Positions 46,528 through 59,424 of a stretch of 64,000 nucleotides of DNA are shown piece after piece (position 1 is the first letter of the stretch; each line of letters begins with the position of its first letter). The stretch spans positions 5,108,323 through 5,172,322 of the forward strand of contig JAJEKV010000060.1 in NCBI GenBank assembly GCA_021234155.1. The letters run 5' to 3'. The position numbers were made by a program, and so were the translations under genes. Source of the DNA: Isoetes taiwanensis. Its lineage: Eukaryota > Streptophyta > Lycopodiopsida > Isoetales > Isoetaceae. The notes below the pieces were generated by a model. It was given only the letters and a program-made list of their open reading frames with translations. It was not told the origin of the DNA and ran no database searches.

Positions 46528-48450
46528 TCATAGTGCCATACTGCAACATGTTTGAAATGTGAATGTCCAAGGTTTTTTGGCTTCCTAATGGCTGATGCAA
46601 GGATTGCAATTCTTTTGTAACATGCAAAACGATATTACCAACATAATTTCTGTGCAAATGCGTCCCTTATTTATTGCTTTTTCAAATTGAATACACACGG
46701 AAAAATTGTTTGTATTTATGAAGTGAGCTGTTATTGATGCTTATTATTTTATGATGTTCTAAACTACTCGGGCAATGATGCCATATGCAACTTCAGCTTC
46801 TAATGTTTCTAATGTCTGTAATGCTTCTTCAAATTGCTAAGCAACGTGTCCATTTTTCAAGGGATTTGCTATGGGCACATTAATAATATGTAAAGATGTG
46901 AATGGTCATTTAGTCTATATATTTGGTTCCTATAAACATAGCGTTTAATTTTCATGCGTGGTGATTTATCATCGTCAACTCGATATGATTTGTGATCTCA
47001 TATGAATTTGCAGTTAGATAGCCTTCGATTGTGTTCTTGCATATGATCAAATGTGGATTATTGATCAGCTTATTATAAGCTTAGTGTAAACATTTTTTTG
47101 AAAGGGTTAAGTTTGATTTCCATTTCAAATTGCCCTTTTATTATCTAAAACCAATAAAAGATAAGAAAGAAGTTGGATTGCTAGCTTACATTTTGGGCCT
47201 TAATGCTTCTGATGTCTATAATGCATCTCCAACGTGCCCAATTTTTAGCACATTTGCTATGGGCACATTAATGAAAGGGAATTAATAAAATGTGGAGATG
47301 TGAATGGTTATTTGTCTGTATATCTCACCTGTATAATAGTCTTCAACTTCTATGTATGGTGATTTATCCTGCATGGTGATTTATCCCTGTATGAATATGC
47401 AATTGAACAACAGGTGTGATCTCATGGATTTGCGATTAGAAAGCCTTCAAAAATGCGATGTTTGTGTTCTTGCATGTGATCAAATGCGGCACATTGATCA
47501 ACTTGAAAAAATAGCATGAATCTTTTTTTTAGAAGACTAAGTTTGTTCTTCAGCAAGACTAAAAAGAATAACAGCAGAGAACTTTGATCGCAATTTTGCT
47601 TTGGCGTGTAGTTTGGCAATGACATTTGGCAGTCCCCAAGTTGGGTGATGCATTGTACTCAGACATTAGGTTAGGGTTTGGGCACTGTATTGGTGCTAGT
47701 TAGTTGTGCTTAAAGGCAGATATTTGTTGCCAGGGGTATGAAAAGACATGCAATTCCTAAGACATCGATGAATATTCTTTAAGATTCTATACATATTCCC
47801 TTAAGAATCGCCTAGATTCTGAGCAAAACTCATCTAGTGGGGTAGAATTTAAGCGTATCTTTATTGAATTCTAAAGCATCTTTAGAGAATCTTTATGAAT
47901 CCTGGGTAAAAACTCATGAATAATCTAAGAGAATCCTAAGGCAATAACAAAACTGTTGAAGAATCTAAGATGGTGCACCAAAGGCATTTGACAATGTAGA
48001 ACCACAAGTTAAGGGTTCTCGCCTTCTTAATAGTCAACGAACCACATGGTCAAAGAAGTTAGCTGGGACGACATCACCAAGTTGTCAAATTGTTTTGCAC
48101 GTTGCACACTTGTTGGGCATTCTTAGCTTCCAATTGAAGAAACTAGGCTTCCAATTGAGATGATTGGGAATAGAATAGTCCCTGAACGAGTTAACATTCA
48201 TAAATTGATTAGAATGAAAGTGTGTGTGGATGCATTTTCTGTAGGCTGTTCACCAACTACACTTATGCTATTCGTTAGAGGAGACATTACTACCAATACA
48301 TTATTTTGTAAGTAGTTATCTAATATCGTTAAAAGATTTTATCATTTGGAAAAATAAGGGAACTTTACACGTTAGGAATGACCAGTCATAGTGCCATACT
48401 GCAACATGTTTGAAATGTGAACGTCCAATTTTTTTGGCTTCCTAATGGCT
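46528..48450 (+). repeat. Direct repeats: 400-bp pair and a 70-bp pair 1.86 kb apart
   Basis: 46795-47110 and 47200-47520 share TTTGCTATGGGCACATTAAT, GTGAATGGTTATTT-like and ATGGTGATTTATC phrases and TGTGTTCTTGCATATGATCA, indicating a diverged direct duplication. Independently, GTCATAGTGCCATACTGCAA at 46528 recurs at 48388 together with about 60 further bases. No gene is supported here. Confidence 0.6.
47761..47960 (-). repeat. AGATTC-type degenerate array, minus orientation, short
   Basis: Mostly GAATCT/GAATCC phrases (reverse complement of AGATTC). It lies about 850 bp from the 48.8 kb TA module, outside its AGATTC side, and may be an independent copy. Confidence 0.5.
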
Positions 48451-48783
48451 GGTGCATGATTACAAGCATGTCCTTAAACCATGCAAAAAGAAATGTGAAA
48501 CAAAAAAAATCTAGGAATAATCTTGGCCGACAGGTTTTTTGACCAATTGTGGCACCAAAATTTGTATTTTTTTTCAAATTGTTATGATTGCTATGCGTAG
48601 GTAGATTGCGAGCCAACACTCAATACTTTGTGATTTGCATATTAGGAGACCATAACGCAACTCACTTGAATTTGACTTGAACTAACAAAACTTTGTTATT
48701 TACCTATGGCTTCTTCTAACTGCATTTTTGGCACTCAACGTAAGACCCTAAGCTTGGATTTTCTCCCAGATGTTCATAAACCA

Positions 48784-49090
<307 letters not shown>

Positions 49091-49720
49091 GATCAATGAC
49101 CTATTAGACCAAAAGAACAATTTATTTCTTGGGGTAGGAATTTCGCTGACCAACCTAACAAAGACTAAGATAACATCACAGAACAAATGTAATTGAAATG
49201 TTCTTAAGGTGTAAATGTGGAGATAGATGCATGTGAGACATGATTCATGTACATTGTATAAGCATTGAGGTTTTGAAAAAAACCAGTCATGTGCAAACTA
49301 CCTTTTTAAAGGCACAAGGTGACTTCAGAGCGATTAAAGTTGGATCAAGGCTTAAGACCAACCAAATATTTGGCAACACGTTGTCAATAGAATCAAGTAA
49401 GATATTTGGAAAGCGCATCCATAAATTTTCCTTACATCAAGTAACATATTTGGAAAGCGCATCCATAAAATCTCCTTACATCCAAACAGTGGGGAGGTTA
49501 ATTGTTCTAAAGCCAAAGTCTAATAATACTTAAATCAAAACCGGACATCCATAAAAAGTCTTCCACTCACAACTATTTATAGCTTAAGAAATATAAAGAG
49601 GCTAGAAAAAAGAAATTGGTGATAAGGAAACAAAAAGCCAAAAAAGGGAAGACTCAATGTCCCATGGTGCACATTTATGATTTCAAACATTTGGCTTTCT
49701 CTATCACCTCTAAATCCGCA
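49091..49720. other. Spacer
   Basis: One short duplicate pair, ATATTTGGAAAGCGCATCCA, at about 49401 and 49447. The 97-codon frame at 49240-49533 is unassigned. Confidence 0.4.
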
Positions 49721-49721
49721 A

Positions 49722-50050
49722 ACCCAACCATTCAAATTACTCGTAATAGTCTTAATGAAATCCAAGAAGTTTAAGTCTGTAAGCGCAAGACTTGATTATG
49801 GAGGGAACGTGAAGGGTACTCCAATGAACAATCTAGACCCAACCATTCAAATTACTTGTAATAGTCTTAATGAAACCAAGAAGTTTAAGTCCGTAAGCGT
49901 AAGACTTGATTATGGAGGGACGCGTGAAGGGTACTCCAATGAACAATCTAGGATGTCTTTGACACACACTCCAAATTACCACTATAGGGGTAAGAACAAA
50001 GAAGAATGGGGTACTCCAATGAACGATCTAGGATTGTCTTAGACGAGCAC
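49722..50050 (+). repeat. 115-bp tandem repeat (two full copies plus a partial one)
   Basis: ACCCAACCATTCAAATTACT starts at 49722 and 49837, with AAGAAGTTTAAGTC and GGGTACTCCAATGAACAATC in each unit. A third, diverged partial unit (49953-50050) keeps GGTACTCCAATGAACGATC. The 121-codon frame over it is repetitive and probably non-coding. Confidence 0.75.
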
Positions 50051-51599
50051 TCCAAATGACCACTATAAGTTTGGACTTCAAAAAACAATCATACTATGAA
50101 TTCTACATTTCTTATTGTTCTCCAAGGTCATTGATCTACAAAAGGTGACCTAATCCATGCAACCTAAAGTCATAAAATAATTTACCCCGAAAAGGCAAAG
50201 CATAATGCATATGGAGACACAACATTCTACCAAATTTCAAAAGTTTTTCCCAGAGCCATTATATCCTTAACTTCTTGGAGATGATAGAGTTTGCATGTCG
50301 ATTTATCCTAGGATAACCAAATCTAGAGAGAAGTTTTACTTGCAACAACACACAAGTAGCGATTACATAAGAGCAAGTTGTGACTAGCCTTTTAGCTTAA
50401 GCGCATAATTATGTTCTTTGGGACACACATTGATCGGGAGGCTTACATTCCAAAATCGGCTATTTAATTACTCACCGCCGTTATGTACACGTGATAGCGA
50501 AGTAAGACCTTGAAGAGGTCACAAGTTTCATTATGGGCTCTCGTTTCTTCTATGCTGCTTGAAGAGGTCACAAGTTTCATTATGGGTCCTCTATTTAGCC
50601 CCCTTGGAAACACTTAATATGAGAAAATTGTGGATCTTAGCCTGCTATTTCAAAATGGAAGTCTCCTTATTGTATTTGTTGGAGATACCATGTCGTACTT
50701 GGTCCTTTATTAGAGTGGCCTTAGTTTGAAAAGGGAACAAATGCATGAGGATCAATGCTCCACAAACATCCAAAGAAACTTCAGTTTGCAAAAAAATCAA
50801 CACATAGCATAAAACAATCAGAGCAAATGTAAAAAACAGTGGAATCGATGCTGGCTGTAAATGTGTGTCTGTCTAGTTGGAGCCAACTCAGCAAACTAGC
50901 ATCAGGTCCTGCCATTCTAAGCTTCTATAAAATATCCGCCATGTCTGGCCTCCCGATTTAAACAGGCCTCAACTTTTGCAAAAACACAAAAGGCATAAAG
51001 CCTAGCTTCACGTGCCTGAAGGCAGAGTCACATGGATCGATTGAATTCGGTGAGATAGAAGATGTGTGTGTTAATGTCGTGCAAATACAAAAGCAAGAAC
51101 TCTGTAGGCTGCCAAATGATAAAATATTCTAGCAAAATCATAGTTAGTCCATCAAAATCGACGGTCAATTTTAATTGACTTAGCCTTAAGACATAGAACA
51201 CCCTTGACAGTGAGTGCACATAAAGAAAAAAGTTTACATGAGCCTTATAGTAAAAAGATCAAAATCGAACAATTTCTAACCTAGGAGGACATTCAAGCAT
51301 GGACTAAGCCTTGGTTCAGGTTGATAATAGCAATAAGTTCAGGTTGATAATAGCAATATCATCTAAGTTGGTTATTGCACATAACACGGAGGACTGCATT
51401 GGACTCTACACATTGGCATACATATGATATTGTCGTTTAAAATAGATTATAAATTAATTGTTCATAGAACCATGTGTTTCTACATATCTGAACCTAGCAG
51501 AAATTCATGCCAGAAGATGCAACTAATATTTTGCTTAGCTCTAGGTGAAGCTGGGGTAACATATCCAAATGCCACAAAACTTGGAAATCAATACTCCAA
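50051..51599. other. Spacer with two short tandem duplications
   Basis: CTTGAAGAGGTCACAAGTTT (about 50512 and 50560) and GTTCAGGTTGATAATAGCAA (about 51313 and 51336) are duplicated. No gene is seen. Confidence 0.4.
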
Positions 51600-51800
51600 A
51601 AATTGTCGTAAATGTTCTGGAATCTCAAGGGAATCTTAGGGAACTTAATAGAATCCAAGTGCATCTTCATAAAATCTTTGAGAATCTATGGGGTCTTGAA
51701 GAATCTAGGGGAATCTATATAGATCTAATGGAATATAGGGGAATATACATAGAATCTAAAAAAATCAAGGGGGAGAATCTAAAGGAATCTAGGATCTCCT
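51600..51800 (-). repeat. AGATTC-type degenerate array, minus orientation
   Basis: Dense GAATCT phrases (for example GAATCTAGGGGAATCTATAT). No TA module is attached on either side. Confidence 0.6.
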
Positions 51801-53401
51801 TTTTGGATCAAGCATTTATCCTTTGGCTAATGCAATCGTACATTCTCTTATAGCACACAAATACACCTCAAACAACTTCCTATCATCCACCAGGAACTGA
51901 TGTGGCCGTAATTTTGTATACATGTTAAAGTCACCAATCCACTTTGAGTAAGTCCCCAATGAAAATTTAGTTCTATGGTGCGCATTTTGGCCCGACATAA
52001 GAGAGCAATGGAGCTAATAAAATAACGGTACAAAAGATGTTTTAACATGAAAAATATCCAGCAATCCAAGATAGACAACAATCCGCTAGATTTTACAAAT
52101 CTCTCCACATTGTTAACATACATAAGGAATAATGACTTTCTTCGTAATTCCTGTCTAAACTACATAATTCATATCTAAACTACTGCACGGATCTTTAAAT
52201 TTGTAGTTGCAGCAAAATGCTCACATATAAGAATTTTTCCAATTATAATACACCATGTCATTAGACCAACATCAAAATATGTAGCAAATATGGTATAATT
52301 CAATTCTATGATTTATCCTATTACGACTGCTTCATAAAGGCTAGAACATCCTCTTTCATTGTATATGTTTCTTCCATTTACTCTTTTCAAAACTTATGGC
52401 GCATTTATAAGTGATGTCCGCCTAATGTTTCAAGTAGTTGAAACCTCAATAGGGCAGTATAACTCTACTGCAACGGAGGGCTTCAACTTTGTCATTTCCG
52501 AGGCAATGGCTGAGGGAGTCATTCCGTTTAATAATAAAAAGCTTATCGTAGCAAGAAGACCTCGTCTTTGGAAATAAAAAAAAGGGACCAGAACAGTTTT
52601 GATATATTGGCATCTATACAAAGGCAGTAGAACCATTTTTTAGCTGCCGTTGTTCCTTTCAGCCAATTTCTCCCTCAACTCAGAATCCAAATATAGACTC
52701 GGCCAAAATAAACCTAGGAAAAAGATAACGCCAAAATGCCGACTGGATCATTATGAACACAGCTCCTGCTGACTATGAATGATACTTCCCATTCTGGTAT
52801 ATGAAAGCAATATACAATATCAATTAAATGCGGTAACTCTACCTTGGCCAACAATATAGCTGCTATGGGCCACAATCATTTAATGCATTCCTGCTGTGTG
52901 CTAACCTGCATTCTCTAGTCACATAGAGATCAGGCTTAAAGCAAATGTTCACAATATGTTGGCCTCTGAAGTCCAACATTTTAGACACGGACAGTATTTG
53001 CAATCCCCAACCCAATCAATTTTCTTTCTCTTTTGCCCTCTAGAACCTCCATGCATTCATGTCCCCAAATGGTGCTTCTCCTTGCCAAAAACACTCCTGC
53101 CCAGCACTAACCTTTGGAGCAGAAAGGAATCGTGAAGCCGACCACCTATCCGACACCGAAACCTCTAAGTTTCCCAAGTATTGTGATGTATTTCCAGTAA
53201 CTGTCTTCAAAATGTAGCAAAACCTCTAAGTTTCCCAAGGAGCAACACACTGCAGAACAGATAGAATGACCACCAATTAAATTATCGTCCTTCTAACATC
53301 AAACATACCCTGTTTCTTGTAAGTAAAACCATCGGGCACACCCCCTTGAGACTACAATTACAGAAAATGCTCGATAAAGGCAAAACATAAAGTGAACTAA
53401 C
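51801..53401. other. Spacer downstream of the saposin fragment
   Basis: A plus-strand frame at 52359-52577 reads TSIGQYNSTATEGFNFVISE, exon-like but unassigned. AAACCTCTAAGTTTCCCAAG occurs twice (about 53159 and 53219). Any 3' exons of the saposin copy should lie here on the minus strand; I could not identify them. Confidence 0.3.
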
Positions 53402-53901
53402 CTCATTTTGCAGCACGTTGTACTTGTCACATGTATTATGAGCCATATTATGTCTTTTGTTATTGCTCAACATCTTTGAACAATCAGAAACAAACTCCTG
53501 ACACATGGCACATGTATGGTCCCTTTTAATAGACAAATCGAAGGCAATGCACAGTTCTGTTTGCATGCACAACTTGTCTTCTGTTAGCTGCTCTTGCAGA
53601 GCATCAAATATAGTTGGCACATACTCATCATGTCAATGCACTGAAGAATATAAGCCAGAAAAGTATTAATACAAATAGTGCGGCGTAAAATTGTAAGAAA
53701 TAAGAAGCACCTTGTCTTTAATATCGGATGGGGGTAATGCAAAGACACGCATAAGTCTTGACAAATTTCTTAGCAAAGCATCTAAATTATCACGGATCGA
53801 CAAGAATTTCTCCGCTTGCTCTGACAGCCCCAAGCATTCACTGCACAGAAACCCCTGATCCTTAACTACAGGGGCAACCTCATCATTGTATTTTATAGTC
53901 C
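53402..53901 (-). pseudogene. Saposin-B domain fragment (two exons)
   Basis: Saposin-like proteins bind lipids in vacuole/lysosome-type compartments. Exon 53901-53711 reads GFLCSECLGLSEQAEKFLS and LLRNLSRLMRVFALPPSDIK. Exon 53640-53402 continues DEYVPTIFDALQEQLTEDK, LCMQTELC, then a second domain start CAMCQEFVSDCSKMLSNN. The C..C, 'LP......C...V.EY.P.IF..L', 'C...LC' spacing is that of saposin B. Introns have AG/GT edges (GTGCAG before exon 1, GTTAGT after exon 2); the donor GTGCTT between the exons is weak. Two oddities: the usual third Cys is Met (SRLMRVF), and the start of exon 2 (TGCATTGACATGATGAG) needs a one-base shift to pass from CID to DEYVP. Likely a relic of a plant prosaposin-like gene. 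Confidence 0.7.
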
Positions 53902-56900
53902 CTGCACATATATCAACATTTCAACCAATTAACGCCTTTAATCTCTAATTCTAATACCTTGGTGACTGATCTCGTTTTGAAATCAAGGTCAGACGCAGCT
54001 TTGGATCCCTGTAAAGAACAACACTGCATTTAGAGTAATGCAACAATGGACAAAGAGTTAGAGTAATACTACTAGCTAGCTAAATCAAAGAGCCTTTCCT
54101 TGAACTGCAAATGCAACATTTGCATCAAAGAAAACGTGAAATACATGCGCTAAGCATTGGGATCATTTCGAATCTTTGGCCTTGCCACAAAGAGATTAGA
54201 AAAGATCAGCGATGAAATGATAGATTTTCAAACATAACATTACCACCAAGCCGACCATGACCTCTGCACTTGAGGTCTGTAGACTTATCAACAGAAAATA
54301 GCCAGCCATCAACAATAAGCTCAGGCCGGTCAAAATGGGTAAGCTCAACCATGAACCCTGGAGAAAACCATCAACAACCGATGAAACACACAGCTGGCCA
54401 TGCCGATCAAACAAACCACAGAAATAAAAGGTCGACTTATCAAGAAAATGAAACAAATGGAAACGTTAAGAAGTCGTGACCTGGAACAAATGCAACAGAA
54501 GTATCAGAAACAAAAATGCAGCACACTGCTGCAATAGAAATCATTCTTGCTTCTGCTTAAATGGTTCACCAAATTTAGAACCAGTCCATTCCTAGTCGGT
54601 GATCACAGGTTCTTGAAATTGCTGATAAGTGCAACAGAGCACGAGTCATAAGTAGACTAAACTGGTTCCTTCTTTCCCAAACCAGTAGCATCATATTAGC
54701 ATAACGTTACACAAGCAAACAACCCATTAAAAAAAAACGAACAGAGGTTTTGAATGGGCAAAAATCATATAAATCATGAAGAAATAGAAGTTCCAAGTTT
54801 CTGTCAAATCCGTATACGGCTTAATCCAGATAGAAGTTCCATTTATAAAACGGAAGAAACATAACAAACAAAGCATTGCTAAAACATGATCTTGCCAGTC
54901 ATATGACATGCAGACCACACTGTGGCAATCCAGATGCTATAAACTTGGTTATTTCTACTAGATTTAACATATGTGGATCTCTTTTAGCTTCGTTCCATCT
55001 AAAAAATGTCTGCATCAAGCCAACAAACTTGGAAACAAATGACCATGGTGTCAACAAATAGGAGGTCTGTAATTTTAATCAGATTTGCTACATGAACTTG
55101 GGAACATTACCTAAACTGACGAGTATAAACAGTGAGCCGAATATTTCCTGGTTTTTGCTGGCCAGAATCGTATTTTCCTGCAACAAAACGCCACAAAGAA
55201 CTTAAAGGACATTCTAACCCTTATTTTGTTCTCCCTTAAAGCACAAAAATTTCTGGCTATATTGGAAGCAAAGGCAGGACGAAAATGAAATTTACAAAGC
55301 TATAAGTAAGGATTAAAAAAATTACCTGGAAGGAGGATCCTATGCAGACAGCTTTGGTAATCGAATCTCTGGAGGCTAATCTCGACAAAAGGGTAGAGTA
55401 GAATCTTTGCTTGGATCCTTCCCTTGGGTTGATTATGTAGCTTAGGAGGACTTAAATTAGAACCTTCCAGCCTGCAGGGCACCAAAACCAGCATAAATCC
55501 TATTAGAGAAAAAACCATAAAGAATTTAGGAAAGCACAAGATTTACCTGCAACTTCTTGAAATGTCATGCACAAAGCATGACTCTCTGCCACAATTATAA
55601 GCTACATACCTCTAAATGACCTCCAAACATGATGGCTACTGCACCCATTATTTGCTGACTCCCTATTTGTATGATGCACGCAAACAAAAAACATGTCAAT
55701 GCATGTATCCAATCAAGATTAAAGCAAGAAAGAAAAGGAAAAAACAAAACCTAGTCAGCATTGTATATGCATTCTCCAACATAACTTTGTGTCTTGTGTT
55801 CAAGAACCATACTTAAAAACCGAAAGATCTCGAGTATCCATGGTTTTTTTGTCACATTCAATATCTTCTAGAAGTTTAACTTTAGACATGTGTTGCCCTC
55901 ATAAGAAACACCTGTGGAAGACAAAAAAAGGAGATGAGAAAAAGCAATTCACAAATGGAAAAATAGGTTACAAACAAATTGTGCATGCATCATATCTCAG
56001 AACCTTTAGATTGTTGCAGTTACCTAAGCAATCATTATGACATAGCATACATGGAAAAACTTGTGCAATGCAATAGGGACGATCCGGGAGAGAACAATGT
56101 TTTGCATGGGTCTCACATGCGTAAAATTAACCATATGCTCAACGCAAACCAAATCCTAGCTTTAATCATGTGGAATCCGTTCTAATCTAGACATGTCCTA
56201 CAATCTAATGAGCCAATCAAAGTGCCAAACAAAATCGAAAGCAAAATTGTTTCAAGCATAAACCTTGTGGGTTGCACAAATGCTCGGTGCCACAAATCAA
56301 AATGCCACGGTGCTCCAAATCGAAATGCCTTAATGCCAAAATCGGTTGTGAACCTTGAGAATGCTCTAACCCTAATGAACAGTCATGGATGGTGTCAAAA
56401 ATCGTTAGAAACCCTTCCAGAAATGCCAATATTTGTGAAAAACAGAAGCCAGAGAAATGTCATGAAACTCAGAAACTATTATGGTCTAAGACTGTTGTTT
56501 GTTGCTGCGAGGCATGTTGAGGACAATAGGCATTGCTTCATTATCCAATGATATGAAACGAGTGCATGCAGCATATGTTGATTTCATAATGGTTCACATA
56601 CAGGGAATATAGCAGTCACAGAAGCATAAGTTGACTTCTCAGAAGCAAGGGATAGAAGGCTTGAAGATTGAAGCTTGGATGACTTAAGCACCTATCGAAT
56701 AAAATAGACAACTACATGCCATAGGGCAAGGAAAAGGACTTAAATATGTCTAATCTTTTGTTGGGGATGATACATCTCAAATGCTGAACAACATTTTAAA
56801 TTTTGTGGTCATCAATTCAGTTACATAAAAATCTTAACAAGCATTTCTTGTCTGTATTAATCCTCCTCGGACTAGATTTATTCATCCTACACAGCGTACT

Positions 56901-57086
56901 TAAGATAATGAAAGCCTACTGAAATTCCTAGATTGTGGCACATACCATGACCATAAACCACCAAGAGACAGACCAAACTCACCTAGAAGGAACACTCACG
57001 AAGTCTTATACAACATTATAAGGGCCCTCCATCATGTAAATTTCTTAATAACATGCTTTTGCAATTAATTAGCCTAGAATACTTAC
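53902..57086 (-). other. Region with exon-like blocks of unassigned genes
   Basis: On the minus strand three blocks have good splice edges and open frames that join in phase: about 55472-55326 (contains RIQAKILLYPFVEISLQRFD), about 55178-55110 (KYDSGQQKPGNIRLTVYTRQ) and about 54365-54247 (VELTHFDRPELIVDGWLFSV). Together they look like part of a real protein that I cannot name. A further block, about 54005-53960 (GSKAASDLDFKTRS), does not join in frame with the saposin exon. 55540-57086 shows no convincing exon. Confidence 0.4.
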
Positions 57087-57314
57087 CAGTCAAAATGAAG
57101 ACATGGTCTTTACCACCAGATCTCCTCCATGCAGAGCCATTTGTGACAATGTCGATAGCTTTTCTCTGTCTTAAATAATCTTCATTGCCTTCATGATGCC
57201 GAAACTTCCCTTTGGCCTCCCCAAGTTGCATCTCAGCACTTAGAGATGCAAAAAAAGGTACCAAGATCACATCTGCTTGAGTTGGGTCCAAAACCCTCCC
57301 AGTTGTAGATCCAC
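57087..57314 (-). pseudogene. Exostosin-family glycosyltransferase exon
   Basis: Plant exostosin (GT47) proteins are Golgi type-II membrane glycosyltransferases of cell-wall polymers. The exon reads GRVLDPTQADVILVPFFASL, then RHHEGNEDYLRQRKAIDIV and WRRSGGKDHVFILTG. It matches the GT47 block 'RV.DP..AD.FFVPFFSSLS ... NEDY.RQ...V......W.RSGGRDHVFVL'. Edges are TTTAG at the start and TG-GTAAGT at the end. It is open in one frame, but I found no neighbouring GT47 exons within 3 kb, neither the downstream DxD-type region nor the N-terminal anchor. Isolated exon or a gene with very long introns. Confidence 0.75.
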
Positions 57315-57649
57315 CTAAATAGCTAAAAAGCACAATGCAGCAACCTAGATAAAAACCCACTTAAGAGTGTTCCATTACCCACTGTGAACCCTTCAAAGAA
57401 AAAATCAGCCAAATCAAATCACCTTGTAGAATACGTAAACGCTTCCACGCTTGAGAACCCATTGAAATAGCTCCGGCATCAATACACGAGTTCCATACGA
57501 CTCCTGGCGATGCGATAGATAACATAGATGAATAACCACTAAGAGAAAGCCCATAGCCAACTACAGCGATGGCGGTGTCCCATCAACCTACAAAATCTAA
57601 CAACATTATTACAACGTAGAATCCCCCAAACCGGATTGAAATGGTTCCC

Positions 57650-57850
57650 CATTCTCTTACCAAGTGACACCTCCAAAGGCAACCACAGATATAGTTCGGC
57701 TTTTTGACGGCACCTGCTACAGCTACAGAAGGGATCTCCCCAAGAATAGCAGACAAAATGGATGTCTTTCCTTCACCTGCCTCCCACTATTGCAACAAAG
57801 CTCCCATTTGAACATCAAATGTAATGTTTGAAAGTGTTTTTCGACTGCAT
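57650..57850 (-). pseudogene. ABCC (MRP-type) transporter NBD1 fragment
   Basis: ABCC proteins move conjugates across the vacuolar membrane. The frame reads PTLSNITFDVQMGALVAIVG, then a Walker A in a shifted frame (GEGKTSILSAILGEIPSVAV). Plant ABCC1/2 have 'PTLSNI...VP.G.LVA.VG.TGEGKTSLISA.LGE.PP' at this place. The frame breaks exactly at the Walker A (a stop appears after VGGR), and the usual 'VAYVPQ..WIFN' Q-loop stretch is unrecognisable. The fragment ends at a GTAAGA donor-like site. No other ABC motif lies nearby. Confidence 0.7.
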
Positions 57851-58079
57851 GGAGCGAAAAAGGTCGCCTGAGATAACCCTGTCAATTCGGCTGGATATTC
57901 ACAATGGGCAGGACGGATTTTTGACAAAAGCACAAGATCCCAAGCTTAACTTGGCGAGGAGCCGGATCGATCGGTCGGATTTGTGCTTGCCGGCGAGAAA
58001 GGATCTACCTCCTCCGTCACCATTCTTTGCTCCAATCGTTGAACCCCAAGGAAAGCCCGCGAGCCATCGTCGAATTCGA
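57851..58079. other. Spacer
   Basis: The open frame that starts near 57828 and runs to 58574 (+) passes through this DNA and into repeats; it has no domain and overlaps the dispersed repeat, so I do not treat it as a gene. Confidence 0.4.
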
Positions 58080-58400
58080 TGGAGAAATCGAATTGGGGCT
58101 TTTCTTGTGGGCCGTCCAAATCCGAGATGGACGGTCGAGATGAAATGCCCCAAGACAGAGGATACCAATTTGGGGCTTTTGTTGTGGGCCGTTCATCTCA
58201 GAGATGGGCCGGCCGAGATCAATCTCTACCAACATTTTGGTACACCAACAAGAGGGTGCTTGGGGAGTTCTGAGGTGGTACCCGTGCGGACCGATCCATC
58301 TCAAAAGTGGGCCGGTAGAGATCAATCTCTACCAACATTTTGTGGCATCAATCTCTACACCATTTGTGGCACTGCCAACATTTGTGACACTCAATATAAT
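58080..58400. repeat. Dispersed repeat with hairpin-prone GCCGTCC..GGACGG phrases
   Basis: Two units (about 58090-58165 and 58165-58235) share AATTTGGGGCTTTT.TTGTGG, GGGCCGT.CA and GAGATGG.C..CGAGAT, followed by two ATCAATCTCTACCAACATTT copies. Same family as 42640-42805; here the palindromes are imperfect. Confidence 0.65.
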
Positions 58401-58417
58401 TGTATATATATATATAT

Positions 58418-58444
58418 AAGGAAGGAAGGAAGGAAGGAAGGAAG
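58418..58444. repeat. GGAA microsatellite
   Basis: About six uninterrupted AAGG units after a short TA tract (58403-58418). Confidence 0.9.
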
Positions 58445-58549
58445 TTACTTTTATCGTCCACGGAGACCAAGGATATCTATCTATTATTATATATATACAC
58501 GTATTAGATGTGTGTTTTGTCATCCCATGCCCATGTTCATAGAGATTCA

Positions 58550-59300
58550 TCCCAGCCGTCCAATCACGAAATGAAAGGCCAGGATAATGCCACCTCATTG
58601 AGGTGCATGGATGGCCATGATGGGCATGCATGGGCATGCATGAGGGCATGCACCACATCCCCAAACCGTTGGATCAAAAGGGGAGAATAAATCCTAGCCC
58701 TTGATTTTTGTGAAGAAGGTGCAAGGAAGGTGCCAAAAAAAAAAAGTTGGTGCAGCAGATCTCAACCGTTAGATTAAAAGGTGAGCATAAATCCTAGCCA
58801 TTAACTTTTTAATATTAAATTGATTTTTTTCTTTTAAAGGAGGTGAGGTGGCACCCTCATTATAAAAAAGGCACCCTTATGAATGGACTTTCTAGGAAGC
58901 TTCCTTCTGTTTAATCGTCTTCGAAGGCCCGTAGCTTGCAGTAGAGGGGTCGGATGAAGGTGGGGCCTACGCCGTTGGATTCCTCTCGTCGAGACCTTTC
59001 TAAGGAGTGGTGCTTTGGCACTATTTTATCGCATTTGAAGCCAGCGTGATCGATGTGTGATTTTGTCATCCCATGGGTCATGTTCATAGAGATTGATCCT
59101 AGCCGTCAAATGACAAAATCAAGGGTTGTTATAATTCCACCTCATGTGATGCATGGATGGGCACGATGTGCACATGCATACATATGCACATACATGCATG
59201 GGCCATGCACCATGCACATGGGCCGTTAGATGGGGGAAGGTGAAATCTGGATCGTTCAAACTATAAGAGAGGAAGGCGACAAGAAGTTCCTATGCATGTG
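58550..59300 (+). repeat. Dispersed repeat copies (GGGCATGCACC and CTTCGAAGGCCCGTA families)
   Basis: 58605-58745 and 59140-59290 are plus-strand copies of the GGGCATGCACC family. 58905-59050 (CTTCGAAGGCCCGTAGCTTG ... CGCATTTGAAGC) is the reverse of the segment found twice at about 26100-26270 and 26640-26810. Both families lie side by side here as at 26-27 kb, so they probably belong to one larger element. Confidence 0.7.
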
Positions 59301-59424
59301 GTTAGGTGGCATACATGTGCATGCAAGCATTTATTGTAATCATGAGGTGTTAGTTGAGGTGGCATGTGCATTTATTTGCCACCATATCTTATCTATATTT
59401 AATATATAGATTTTGAGGTATGCA

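Noticed and set aside
57828-58574. 248-codon open frame on the plus strand
   Set aside because: Runs through an ABCC relic on the other strand, a dispersed repeat, a TA tract and a GGAA microsatellite; no domain.
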